In this document: positions 52,241-64,000 of the stretch, piece after piece | Layout: each line of letters starts with the position of its first letter | How positions within the stretch are numbered: position 1 is the stretch's first letter | NCBI GenBank assembly: GCA_013397115.1 | Contig: VWZW01001369.1 | Coordinates: 434,001-498,000 of the forward strand | Origin: Edolisoma coerulescens | Lineage: Eukaryota > Chordata > Aves > Passeriformes > Campephagidae | Reading direction: 5' to 3' | Length of the DNA stretch: 64,000 bases | Notes under the pieces: model-generated | Told to the model about the DNA's origin: nothing | Seen by the model: only the letters and a program-made list of their open reading frames with translations | The model's database searches: none | Translations under genes and position numbers: made by a program

Positions 52241-53881
52241 GGATTTAACCACTGACTGATAAACTAAGTGGCAAGTGGGTAATAAGTCCATATTAACAGA
52301 AAAGTACTACTGCAGAATTCAGAATTCAAAATCCTGGCTAGACTAAATCACACAGTCAGAAGGATTGAGATGTCACTACTGCAGAGTGATTTTTGTTTTC
52401 CATTTAGTGGAAATAGGATAAATGAACTGGCATTCTTGATGTTTCATTAGTTCTGAAGAAAAGAATGTCTTTGCATCAGTTTCTGCAAAGGCAGACTTTC
52501 AACAGCAGCCCTAATTTACACTGAACCTTTACATTTTCTGCTTATCAAGTACCACAGTCAGCAAACTGAGTGGTGGGTCACCATGGCAGAGGAGGAAACT
52601 GGGAATCTTTTTGCAGAGCAAGAACACAGTCTATGACAGTGATGGACAGAAATTATTGGTGCTATTTTGATTTTAATGTTCATATTCTACAAACTGGAGA
52701 GTGCTCTTCAGAGCAGAGCTAGGAGTAGGGTACGTGGACAGCCAAGCCACAGAACCAGCTCAAAGTGTGACTACTACAGTTGTAGAGGATGGAAAAGATA
52801 AACTTTAGGAAGACAAAAGTTTTTGTACCAACACTGCTGTAAACAGATTCTACTGTGGATGAATACTCAGAAAGAGAGCTTAGATTTTAGAAGCAAACTT
52901 TTAAATCAGCCATAGTTACACACACACATTCCATTGTTGCATCTCTGAACTTTCTGCCTTGAGGTACTGGATTTAGATCTTTTGCTAATGGATGCATGTT
53001 TGAAAACAGAAAAGAACATACAGTGCTGTAATGCAAGCATGTGTCTCTTCACCATATTGAGTTAAAGCAAAATGCTGACTGTTATTCCCTTGTGAAACCT
53101 TTTCTTAATAACAGAACCTTCTCTGAATAAAAAATATCATTCATTATACTATTTTTTCCCCCGAATAAACAGTATTGTGCTTTTAACACTGAAAAACAAC
53201 ATGCAGACATACAATATAAATGATTTAAAATTACTAAAAAGATAATTGACAGCATACATGATGATAGGAACATTTCTGCCAAGTCAACTGGAATGCATTC
53301 TGTTTAATAAAAGAAGCAAAAGGATGTATGTAAATAGTGAAAGCATTCTTAGTTAAGAATATCATCTGCCATCCTCTTCGTACACAGTCTAACTCAGCAA
53401 ATTAACTGACTGTTTACTTTGTGTTTCTCAGACTTCTGAATGCTGAGTCCTTTCTTAAAGGTTACTGTTTTAACACACAGAGATTCTGTGAATCGAACAC
53501 AGCTGGATTTTTATCCTGTGTGCTGCAGCTAGTTAAGAAGTACTGTATGTTGTAAAGTGAAAAGCACTAAATATGTAAATTGCATTTTTCCTTTTGCTTT
53601 ATGACAATTCAGAAATTCTATTGGCTCCACACATAATCAAATACAAAGATAGCAGGCTGCAGACTGCAGAGCAGAGATAGCAGAAAAGAAAAAAAAAAGA
53701 ATCCATTTTGTCCTGTGTCAAGCTAACTATGTAATTTCAATCTACACAATTGCAATCACGTATTTTGTGTGTGGCTGTGTGTGTCCATGAAGCTGTCTGT
53801 ATGTGAGGGTTAGCATACACACATGCATCTCTCTGAACTAGAATCTTTGTTTTTAATCAATTTGGAGGTGGTTATACTCAC

Positions 53882-54021
53882 TATCAGTTAACTCCCATAG
53901 CCGTGGGGGCAGATCACTGAAGTACTCATGGCTCAGAGCTGCCTGTGCTGACAATCTGTTCTTTGGGAAACACTGGAGTAGTTTGGAGGCTAGATCTTCT
54001 GCATGGTTCACACAGCTCAGC
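53882..54021 (-). CDS. CDK14: CDK14 (PFTAIRE-1 kinase), penultimate coding exon
   Basis: Read on the minus strand, this 140-bp exon gives 46 complete residues starting LSCVNHAEDLASKLL and ending LPPRLWELTD, with one codon base left over at each end. This is the end of the kinase C-lobe of CDK14, a cyclin-dependent kinase that works with cyclin Y at the membrane, phosphorylates the Wnt co-receptor LRP6 and acts around G2/M. The PKNRLSAQAALSHEYF stretch holds the invariant subdomain XI arginine and the last helix. The acceptor reads tgtttcag (AG at 54022-54023) and the donor gtgagt (53876-53881). The exon starts with the third base of a codon and ends on A, which the next exon completes to ATG (Met). 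Compared with the human protein as I remember it, two residues differ: Cys for Tyr in LSYVN and Phe for Ser in LLQCS. CDK15 is the nearest paralogue, but the continuation into MSSIFTVPN fits CDK14. No stop or frameshift is seen. Confidence 0.96.
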
Positions 54022-56854
54022 CTGAAACACAAACAAGAACGTTTTTCTGAAAACCAGTATCATTTTTCTGTTTACTAATTCCATCTTCAGTCGGCACAGT
54101 TGAAACACCAAGCCTTAATAGCCTGGAGTGCTACCAGGAAGCTGTTCCTCAGGTTAGGCAGTTGATGAATTATTTCTGTATTGACAGCCCAAAATTTATA
54201 CAAATTTTACAACTACAGAGCATATAATATACCATATCACATATGCCCTGCCTAGTATGCTAAAGCATCATGAGCAACAGCATCTTGAAAGCCACTGTTT
54301 TGATCCTTCCATTTACATTTTATTGAGCATACTGACAGACTGAAAATTTACAGTGCTGGAAACAAATGCTTATTACCATCTAAACGCATGAAATCCAAGC
54401 TTACAATAACAGCAACATTCACAGAACTTTATGAAGTATCAAATTTTAAAATCCAGTGATGTTTAACATGCAACACATGCATCATGTTTCACAAAGACTT
54501 TCAGGAAGTACTGACTTCTTACCTGTTCATATATTCACATGGTAGGGAGTTGACTCTTCATTAAGTGATAATGCAACACAAATATTAAATTTAAGTGATT
54601 TATCTTTTCTAAGCTTCCTACAGAAATCTGAGAAATCTTACTGTTTTACTGGGAGCTAAATCCTTGGGAATATTATAAGAAAATATAATCTAAAAGTAAT
54701 AGACTTGAAGGGGAGAGAGTAAAATGGTAATCAGCAAGAGGTGGCCTGGGTCTAGTAACCTATAGCTGCCTCCTAAATTGCCAAATCCACCAAACTTTTT
54801 GTAATATGCAGTCAAAAAAATGCTGAATCTTGTCGACATTACATTGCTATTATTACTAGGAAACGTCATAAATTCAGCCATGCCTTTGCTCAGTAAAGAT
54901 CTCTCACTGGGTAAATGCTGAAGTCTACAAAAGGTTTTTTCCATGGACTGGTTTCCTAAAACCACTAGATAGTAGATTGCAGTCCAAAATAACACAGCAT
55001 TTCAAAAAGATTATGTTATCCTCTAAAATCAATAATCCTATAGCATGTTCCATGCAAATACTCATTTCTGTCAGCTCACGCTGACTTTCCAGAAAACAAA
55101 TTCAAGAAGATGGATTAAACAGCATTACTCTTTTATTGGGCTGACATGGCATAATTTATATGAATCAGTATAGGCACAGGTGAACACTGTCTCTTCAACA
55201 AGAAACAGACAACACTGAAAACACTACATTAAAAAAAAATGGTTACTACAGTGAGAACTTTAAGTTACAAATGTCACAGACACGACTTTTTGTCCATGTC
55301 CCTATTAGAGTCAGTGTGAAAAATAAAAAAAAAAGAAAGTCAAAAGCATCTCTATTCAATTATGTGCTGGCATATGTATGGTATGCTGATATTTGCAATC
55401 ATTCAAAAAATATGCCACTGGCTGTCTTTTTAATTTCTAGGAACTGTATGGTAGATAGAAATTTGAATCCTGTGCCTATCTGATCTCTTCTTGAGAACTG
55501 GCAGGATATGTGTCCAGAAATTACCCAGGGATGAATTGCTTAGGAGTGCTGACCACTTTAAGACAGTTATATCTCATTAGTCATAATCTTCTTGAATTCC
55601 CAGGATTAGATTTCAGAATTGCTATTTCAGGTTAAACAGATGCTGAATTCCAGTGTTTTCGATGAGCATATTTTTTTCTGTTTTCATTTTCAGTTTGTGA
55701 TAAAAGAAAAACATCTTGAATGAGTCATTGCTTATAAATCACATCATAAATTAGAATAATTCCAGACCATTTAAACTACCAGATTGTTGAAAATGTTCAT
55801 TAAACTTCTGTGAAAATTACAGATAATTTCATTACAGAACACAGCAAAATACCAAGACAAAAGGTTATTAATGAAGAAAAGGAAAAGGAAGGGTAAATAT
55901 ACAAGGAGAATTGGTATTAATTCTTCTACACATCCAAAATTTCCATGGAATGGTGATTATATTGAGCCTGTGAGGCCTGTCTTGAGTCCTAACCCCCCCT
56001 GCACCAATTAATCGTTCAGAGGTTCTGTCAAACCATTTCACCAAGGTAATTTTTCCCCACAGAGGTAGCTGCAAGCTTTTTAGGAGCTATAGTAAACCTG
56101 CTCTGTCTTGAATGAGAACTACTGTTAATTCAGAAAAATGCAGTCAACTTAAGAAGCGAAATATTACCCTCCAATATAAGAATTACACCATTCCTTAGCT
56201 GCTCCGTACATATAGTGGAGATGCTAATTAAGTAAGGCAAAGCGAAGCAAAAGAAAATAACATTCAAACATTAACAAATTCTGACTTGCAGGTGAAATTA
56301 TGGATGACATCTGTGGTTCCTTGAACAGTGATGCTGACATTTTGACTGTATTAATGGTCACCAGTGTACCTGGCATACTGCTAAGATTTTTTTTGCAAGA
56401 AATTCTGAATAGCTAATATAAATTGAAAGTGTTTTGAATAGGAACAGTTTAGAAAGCCAAAGTCACCTTCCCAGTTTAGACACAAAAAAGATACATGTTT
56501 ACTGAAATCAGTGGAGAAACCAAAGATAAACATCAAATAATCAGCAGATTATTCACTAACATAATATAAATCCAACCAAAATATCTAGGGCTGCAAAATA
56601 ATCACATCAACTAATTAAACAATTATGAATGAAACAGTCATAATTAGAACTGGTTTTATATTTATTAAATGGAAAGAAGACAATTCATTGCACGGTCTGA
56701 AAAAATAGTTCAATCTACTCTTAGATCTATCTGCCCTGATCACATTCCAAGTAGTGCTGAGGGTGTGGGGTTGGTGTGGGGTTAGTTGTTTGTCAGTGCT
56801 TTGAAGATTCCAGTTGCTACATTATTAGTATTATGTTTCCAAGCATTTAGATTT

Positions 56855-56950
56855 CAAACGCAGAAGGGACCATAACGATCAAGTGTCACCTCTTGTGTAA
56901 CACAGGCCAAAGCAGATCATCCAAGTAACTCATGGATCAAATCACTGCTT
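56855..56950 (-). mobile_element. Ancient CR1 LINE 3' fragment in the CDK14 intron
   Basis: The plus strand shows agaagggaccataacgatca, then gtcacctcttgtgtaacaca and ggccaaagcagatcatcc. This is the reverse complement of the 3' region of old amniote CR1 copies, whose usual form reads gaccattatgatcatctagt and continues with a cctcctgtataacacaggcc-type block. Divergence is high and the terminal repeat is not recognisable, so the insertion is old. Confidence 0.68.
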
Positions 56951-58969
56951 TCACCTAGCTCAGCTGTATCTGGAAAGTTCTACATTAAAATTCCAATTTT
57001 GTTTACGGAGCTTTACACAGCAATGAAAAAATTCTTCTCCAAAACTGGTGTCTTCTGCAAAGGTCTCTTCTGGAAATCAGTGGGCACTGCAAAAAGGACA
57101 TGTATGTGGGCTCCTAAGGCTGTCAGAATGAAAAACTGATGACTTAGTGGAATGCATGACTAATTTTGCTGCTTTGTTTAAAGACAAGCTATTCTTTACT
57201 TATGAAAAATGTACTGTATGATCATGTATTAAAATTACATCTGCTACATCAGAATTGTTTGGAAAACCCCATTTAGTGCATAACCTCTGCGGTCAGAACA
57301 TCAGAAAGATTGCTTTGTTTCTCTCCTTTTTTTTTTTTGCCAATAGTCTCTTTAAAATATCCTCCTTAAAATATTAACAATTTGTCTGATTTAAGTTTGA
57401 AACCTGATTCCTCAATAGAGACAAAGGCTAAATTTTCTGATGGGCTTCAGTAGTTAAATACCTAATACAGAAGTTAACAAAAAGAACTGAAGAAAAAAAA
57501 AGATTTCATTTTTAAATACACCTCTTTCAGTACGAGACAGGATGGAATTTCATACAATATGGCTTTGTGTCTAAAACATAATAGCATGTTTTGTCTCACA
57601 GCAGTTGGGCCATATAGGAACTTGGCATGCATGATATGGCAAGTCTCAATATTCACGCTTCACTTACTGTCACACTAATCACTGAGGAAAATCACTAGCC
57701 TTGACAGCATACATACTTTCAGAAAATGTGCTGTACAGCAGAATAGAGAGAAACCTTTGGCAATGAGCATTAAATAATATGCAGATATTGTTTTGAGAAA
57801 TCCTGGGAATATTTTTACACACCCACTCTGATGACATTTGTGAAACACATTGATTTTCAATTTAATCCCAAATGCTATATGCAGCATTAGCTCAAGAAAA
57901 ACAAACACCGTATGAACCTGTCTCACTTGAAACATATATGAATCTGACTAGACTTGAGCAGTTGTAAATCTCATTGGATTACAAGAATTTGATTTAATTT
58001 CAGAAAACAGGCTTAAACGTCTTTCTACTGAAGAGGAAGGTCAGTATTTGGTCAAGCAGAACATGACTAAGATCACTGAAGTTTGGTTTAAGCTCTGGAG
58101 AAAAAAAAAGTTTGGGGCATGTGCAGTGAACTTCTGAACTTGGGGTGATTTGCTTTTAAATGCAATGAAGAAGGCAGTTCAAATTCACATTAATAATTAA
58201 GACAAATGGGCATTAAAACAAATGGAGATAATATGCTGTCTATATGCTCCTAGCAGCATGAGGTAAGTACTTCCCAAAGCAAAAATCATTTACTGTGCAC
58301 ATTTTCCATGTGAAGATATGATTCTTGCAGTGTATCATTAATTCATTTCTTGACTGGCATTTATAGCATGGCCTAGAGGAGTGAGGCACCTAATTCCCTT
58401 TGGAAATCTCAGATGTTTCTTTATTTTAAGCAAACTCATGCAACCTGAAGTGCTGAAAGACAAAACCACACTTAACCTGAACAATTACACCACTTAGCAG
58501 AGTTTAAAGTTTAATGGTATGAAGAGAACTGACAAATTGGTGTAAATCAGGCAGGCCATATGCCAACACTCACGGCTCATTTCACAGAGGATGCTCTGGT
58601 CCCCTCAACAACAGGGCTCCTGTACAGTCCCTGCAGTACCTCACCTCCCAACTCACTGCCACAAATGGTTGTACTCCCCATTTTCACCCACATCTGCTTA
58701 AGAACAGCAGTCTTTCCCCCTCCTCCCAGGCTTTAGACTCTACTGACTTCTGTACAAAACTGTACAACACCATGTTTGGTAGCTAATACTTCCTTTGCAA
58801 ACTCATTGTCTTCTAACTAGCTGATACAGAAATGCCCTCACGTGCCTCGATAGTTTATACCTCTGAATATACACGTGATCCTAGTAGCAGCAGCTGTGAG
58901 AAACACGAATCAGAGCAAGGCCTACCTGAGCAGCATTTCCCTTTTACGAGCTCCAGCAGCCTGTTCTGT

Positions 58970-59085
58970 TGTTACCACCATGCCGAGAACACCTACCGTC
59001 TTCAAAGCCCTGACGTGCCAGCTCCAGCGTGCGGGAGCCGCTTCCCTAACGCGCCTGGTGTGCCTCCACGGAGCTTTTGTAGAGT
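58970..59085. promoter_or_regulatory. CDK14: CpG cluster in the CDK14 intron
   Basis: Nine CpG occur between 58984 and 59070 in an otherwise CpG-poor intron. A 121-codon plus-strand frame (58832-59197) crosses it but resembles no protein I know and is probably a by-product of the higher GC. It may be an intragenic promoter or enhancer, or the remnant of a CpG-rich mobile element. Confidence 0.28.
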
Positions 59086-62000
59086 TTATTTAGCCATCAA
59101 GAAACCACCACAACAAGTGAACGCAAGTTTTGATGCGAGGCTTTTAGCTTTTGATACAGATGAAGGCATGAAGCGGTACCTCAGGACGAGAATCTAACAG
59201 AGCAAAGATGTTACCATTTTTTCAGTGTTTTACACAAAGGGTATCGAGGACTAAAACTGATGAACAAAGAGAGACAAAACCATTTGAAGGCTCACTGAAG
59301 CACAGTTTTACTTGTTGCTGATCAATCACAGAATACAGAATTTGCTCTGCAGTACTTCAAGCCAAACTATACAGTAAATAATACAATCAAACAGAGCCCC
59401 TGTGACATATCACTGTTGGGATTGCACCCCACACCTGCGTGGGGATGCCAGCAGCAGTCCTGGGTTGTGCACATCCCTCAGAAAAGGCATGTCTCCAAAC
59501 ACCCGATGCCCCTCTTGCTCTTCCCAAATTGAGATGCTGGCAACAGTCTAGATTCAGAAACACTGAGCTCTCTACACATGCAGGGTGGGAAAATCCAGTC
59601 TCCAGACTCCCTAGGCCATCACTTTAATTGTACTCTTCTAGCTCAGCACCTGAATAAAAGCAAGATTGCCACGTTAGCACAACATCACGCTCTTGGACAA
59701 GCTAGGCTGGGAGAAAGCCTGCACTAACGTGGCTATACTGCTCCCAGTGTCTGTCCTCGCTCTGTGCTCCTGCTCAACTCCACAGTCGTCAGACCATCAT
59801 GATTTCCACAGTGGTGTATGAAACCATCTCTTTGGAAATTTAAAAATTAGTTTGATCCCCTTTATCTATATTACCATATTACAGCATGAGCAGTCTTATC
59901 CACCAAAGTACTGAAAAGGTGGTCAAAATATTTATTATTACAATAGAAGCCATGACAACCAATGAAAAGTACTCACTGATATGGAACAGAGATTAAAAAT
60001 AAGAGTGTCAGTGTTTGATTCCTTGGCATTGCTGTTAATGTTGATGTAGCAGAGGTCAGAGTTTCATTTGGAAAGCTGTGGAGGTAAGTTCATTCAGCTC
60101 ATTCCAGGAAGGTAATAAGAGCCCTGGCCTGTCTGAACTAATTCTCACTTGACAGTTGCACAGATGCCGTGAGTTGGAAAGCAGCCAAGACGAACAGCAT
60201 TTCAAGAAAAAAGGTGAACGTAACAAATGACAGTTCTAACAATATAGACAACTAGGTTTTCTATTTTAATTAATATAGATTTAGCCCTAGGTATATAATG
60301 GCATATACAGATTTTTAAAAGAATCTACTGACCCAGTAGGTAAACCAAAATTACAGTTGCAGCTCCTGAACTTCTCAGAAAAGAGAATTAAGATGGCTAA
60401 ACTGCTCATGAGTCACATTAGGCTTCAGAGACTCAGTTTGGTCACACCTAAGCTAGACAATGAAGTGATCCAACCTCTCAAGGTGATTCACTTTTGACAA
60501 TAGCCATTATGCTCAATTACAACTTGATCGTTTGTATGTGTCATCACTGAACGCAACTCCAGACAAAAAACTTAGATATGAGTCTATTTCTCCCTGACTC
60601 TTTTGCACTACACTTGATGTGTTTTAGTGTCTGTTTTAGATGTATTACTGTATTTCTTTAACACAACAATGCTTGTGATATCCAGCTTGGAAGGTCTGCT
60701 TCACAGAGGAAGCAGAACATTAACACCATTACAGAACACACCACTTTTAAAAGCTGAATTTGGTTGATTTGAGGTCTAAAGACTAAGCTTAAAGAGTCAA
60801 TACACAACTGACCTAAAAGTATCCTGAGTTTTGTCCTTCTGTATCCTGACATGCACCCAGGCTAGCTCTTGCTCTGATGCCTCAGAATAAATATGCTGAG
60901 CTATGAAACCTTCCAAAGAAACCCAGCACCAGCTATGGAGAGCTCTGGTCAGGAAGATTGCTTATACTGTTCATTGACAATGTAGCAGATATTTTTCCTA
61001 CTTGTTCCTTCCCCTTCTGACACAGAGTAAGGTTTACATTTGATGCTTGGAATCTTTTTGCCAGGATAACATATGCTGTAGCATCAAATGAAGCAAGAAC
61101 TATGGAGTCTACATGGCAGACACTAAAGCGAAGAAAAGCTTATTTAAACAGCAAACATACAATATATGTCCAGTGATAACATACCCATACCTATTGAGAA
61201 TGTGGTTTTCTGTGATATGATCACATAACTTCCTTAATTCCTAGGAATTCTGTGATATTGTGATAGTCCAGACAACATGACTGCTGGGTACAGTGTTTTG
61301 CTACTGTTTAAAATCAGAAATAACTCATTAAACTAAAAGATGACTACCTTAAGTAATTCACATTATTTCACTCGGTTTTCAGCAGTTTCTCTTAGATACA
61401 GGTATTTCCAGAAAAAGTACTTCCTAAGAAATTTTAATTAGAATGTGCATTACCATTTTGTCCCAGAAAGAATTTAGCAATTACTTCTTTTTGATTTTAC
61501 ATGCCACCACCAATCAACAATTTTAATTCTTTCAGCATCCCAATTAGGCCAGTATTAAAGATACTAATTATGGAAGACATAGGGCATTACTTACACCACA
61601 CAGACCACTACTGAATATGCCAGATTTATAGTTTACTGGAATATCTTTGTTTGCTGTAAGTGCAATTAATGAAGAAAAAAAATGCAGTGGTGACATCTAG
61701 TCAGAAGCTTTTGATTATTTTGAAAATTTTAAAGGGCATGAATCTGATCAAGGTGAATGTTTTTTAAAGGCTGTCTTTGTGTACCTCAGCAAGTTGAACA
61801 GAATAACCTTGGAAAATAAACAGAGCTAAAAATAATTACTAACACCCCAATCATTTTATGAGCCATTATTTCACCAGAAAATGGAGAAAATATAACTTTA
61901 ATCCCGAACAAAACTCTTCAAGGTTTATGTTCTCTATAAACCTTTCACTGAGAACTGAAAATATAAGTTAGTAATGCAATAAATGCCCTAACAAATATAT

Positions 62001-63368
62001 CAGATTTTTCACTTAATGCTTTTTACAGGCTTAAACCAAACTGAGTGAAAGAAAATCACCTTTTACAGTCTGACTCTTAAAGGAAGAATGCCTTTCTGTT
62101 ATGCTTTTTAAAATAAGGCATGGTGAATTTATATCAACTTCAGTGAATCTTGGGGCATGATAAAAGGAAGAAAATACAGCGGTGGAGTTAACATTCCATA
62201 GTACTCTTTTTTCACATATTTATTTCCTCACTGGCTAGACATAAGCAAAAAAAAGAAAAGGAAGGAATAACCCCCCACCCCCAACACAGAAATAGCTGAA
62301 ATAAACCTCTGGCACACAATGCAGTCAAAGCTCTGTGCTTTTCCTCCATCCCACCCTCGACAACCTGAATTGCTTCTCTCCAAATAAATCCATGCAAAAG
62401 ATATTCTGAAGAAAAAGAAAAAAACAAACTCTGACTTTCAAATTTGTCAAGTGGGTGCACCCATTAGGGAAGTAAATGAAGTCTTCCTTATTTTCCTTTA
62501 TCCAGCTGTCTTTCTGGACCTATTGTCTTTAGAAAACAAACAAAACAAAGGCAGAACTAAGTGCTAGTAAATAAACATTAATAGTGCTCTATGAATCCCT
62601 ATCCTCTTGTCTGATATTTTATCATCCTGGGTTTGAGAAGTTTTAATTTCATTCTAATGTAAATAAGAACTGGTCTGTTTGCTCAGTACTTCAAGAAGAA
62701 TTTGCTACAAGGTTTGCAGCATGCAGGCAGTGCCCTGAGAAGGGTGACCTTGCTTTAGTCAGTGAAGCCAAAGATCATTTATCACAGTTAACCTACAAAT
62801 CTGTCTTGCTGGGGCCTCAGATCCATCAACCACTTGGAAGCAGCTCCTTGTCCGTCCTCCCACTGCTGCCTAAAACACGGGATGGGTCTGATCTTTTCTA
62901 TTACTGTATACTTCTCAGCTAATAAAATATATTTTTGTGGATATGGAACTAACAGGAGTACTTTGTATTTATTTATGCAGCTCATTAAAGGCGGATAGAG
63001 ATTCGGAGGCAGAGAATGCCCCAAGCCTGGAAAGCTCAGGAAGACAGACCCCAGGCACACGCATGTATTTAACTTTATGCAGATGAGTTGCCTGGCTGAA
63101 CCCAACGAGACTGAGCAATTATGTAAAAGCAGGCATCCTGGTCTTTTTGCAACTATACTCCAAAGCTAAGACACGGCAGGGAAATGACGCAGGACTAGTA
63201 AACTCTGAGAGGAGGAGACTGAGATGGTTGTAATGAGAGCATATGGGCAACATATTCAAGCTATGCAGTCAAGAATATTTTATTATGTATTATTATGTCT
63301 CTGTTTAGACAGACTTACATCACCTAGAACTAGCTGCAGCTCCCTGACCCTCAGGCACTTGGTTCAGG

Positions 63369-63376
63369 TGACGTCA
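63369..63376. promoter_or_regulatory. CDK14: Perfect CRE palindrome TGACGTCA
   Basis: The full 8-bp cAMP response element (CREB/ATF site) in the CDK14 intron. A full site is uncommon by chance in CpG-poor DNA, but a single site proves nothing. Confidence 0.35.
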
Positions 63377-64000
63377 CGAGAGAACACAGGACAGGACCCC
63401 ACATTCACCCCAGCACTGCAGTGTAGAAAATGCCATTCCTTCTCCAGATCCACTCTCCCAATTCAGTACACCACTTTCTCTTTACATTAATGGAGACAGA
63501 AACTTTCTAAAGTGAACATTTGGTCCTCTTTGAGTAGGGAGAACAAGTCAGACTGAAAATCTAGTGCCTGACACCAAAGGCAGTAATACTTGTTAAGAGA
63601 CAAATATGCTTGTGTAAATGTATGAACTTGACTTTGAACAGGGGAAAAAAACCATGGGTTTCCCAGGCAGGGAACACCATGGAAGGAGAAAACAGTGATC
63701 TCTCTAGTATGCAGTTTGGAGAAAATGTAACATTATTTCACACTTTTTTTTTTTTAAAAAGTGAAAAATTACATATCCACACATCCATGTATTGAAGTGT
63801 TGTTTTAGAAAGTTGCTTGAATTTAACACAAGAATTTATGCCTTTTTATCTATAAACATCTTGGAGGTGAATCACCAATTCACAAACTCCATCTATTTTA
63901 ACTATCAATTACTGAAATATGTATATCTTAAGTGCCTGTACTTACATATGTGTGAGGATGCAGTGCTATCTGACACTCAGAAATTGCCTTGCAGTAGGGA

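Larger units (their letters stand above)
49780..53881 (-). other. CDK14: CDK14 last coding intron (4.1 kb)
   Basis: This is the phase-1 intron between the two CDK14 exons, bounded on the minus strand by gtgagt at 53876-53881 and acag at 49780-49783. It holds no other frame that resembles CDK14 or a known protein. Inside are a poly-T/(TA) tract at 50838-50860, a small perfect hairpin at 50196-50214 and an AT-rich, complex stretch around 51930-52240. It is short compared with the very long introns typical of this gene in mammals, which fits compact bird introns. Confidence 0.9.
54022..64000 (-). other. CDK14: CDK14 intron, 3' portion (continues past right edge)
   Basis: Sequence upstream of the penultimate exon in the minus-strand gene. 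I looked on the minus strand for the preceding CDK14 exon, which should carry words such as RFTLYSS and LRQAWN, and did not find it in this 10 kb, so the intron is at least 9.98 kb. The stretch contains an old CR1 fragment (56855-56950), a small CpG cluster (58984-59070) and a perfect cAMP-response-element palindrome (63369-63376). The rest is AT-rich unique sequence in which I see nothing else. Confidence 0.82.

Noticed and set aside
55868..56074. Minus-strand frame with a GGVRTQDRPHR-like phrase, considered as a relic of a mobile element
   Set aside because: The phrase looks vaguely element-like, but I cannot assign it to any family and no neighbouring sequence supports it.
54022..64000. 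An additional upstream CDK14 exon
   Set aside because: I looked for minus-strand words expected for the preceding exon (RFTLYSS, LRQAWN, GTPNEDTW) and found none with splice sites.
1..64000. Prokaryotic features such as operons, CRISPR arrays, riboswitches and insertion sequences
   Set aside because: Split kinase exons with GT/AG borders, CR1 and SINE repeats, and the absence of packed frames or spaced identical repeats show vertebrate nuclear DNA.

Overview
This window is animal nuclear DNA from a bird, most likely a songbird. The base composition is AT-rich with low CpG, and there are no long or tightly packed reading frames. The interspersed repeats are avian: CR1 LINE 3' ends with their degenerate ATTCTATG-type termini, and a chimeric SINE with a tRNA-Ile-like head and a CR1 tail, like the TguSINE1 family known from passerines.

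The only protein-coding gene I can establish is the 3' end of CDK14 (PFTAIRE-1 kinase) on the minus strand. A 140-bp exon (53882-54021) encodes the end of the kinase C-lobe. The next exon holds the last 38 codons and the stop (CDS part 49664-49779). The two join in phase: the first ends on the A of an ATG codon and the second starts with TG. From about 54022 to the right edge is intron; earlier exons lie beyond position 64000. A very good splice donor 31 nt after the stop suggests a spliced 3' UTR, with a tentative terminal exon around 47240-47973. A retroviral LTR-like block (about 48340-48888), in the same orientation as CDK14, lies in this 3' end region.

Positions 1 to about 47000 are downstream of CDK14 and look intergenic. 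I found no convincing coding exon there. In other vertebrates FZD1, a single-exon Wnt receptor gene, follows CDK14, so it is expected beyond the left edge; no frame long enough to be it is present. The stretch holds one SINE/CR1 pair (23.67-24.13 kb), simple repeats, a few perfect hairpins, and several complex or CpG-enriched blocks (3.65-4.26, 31.47-31.74, 39.77-41.04 kb) that read like candidate conserved noncoding or regulatory elements. CDK14 (with cyclin Y, acting on LRP6) and FZD1 both belong to Wnt signalling, so elements with TCF/LEF-like motifs here deserve a comparative check.

I see no new molecular system. The observations most worth following are the 3' UTR splice donor, the same-strand LTR beside it, and the candidate regulatory blocks.
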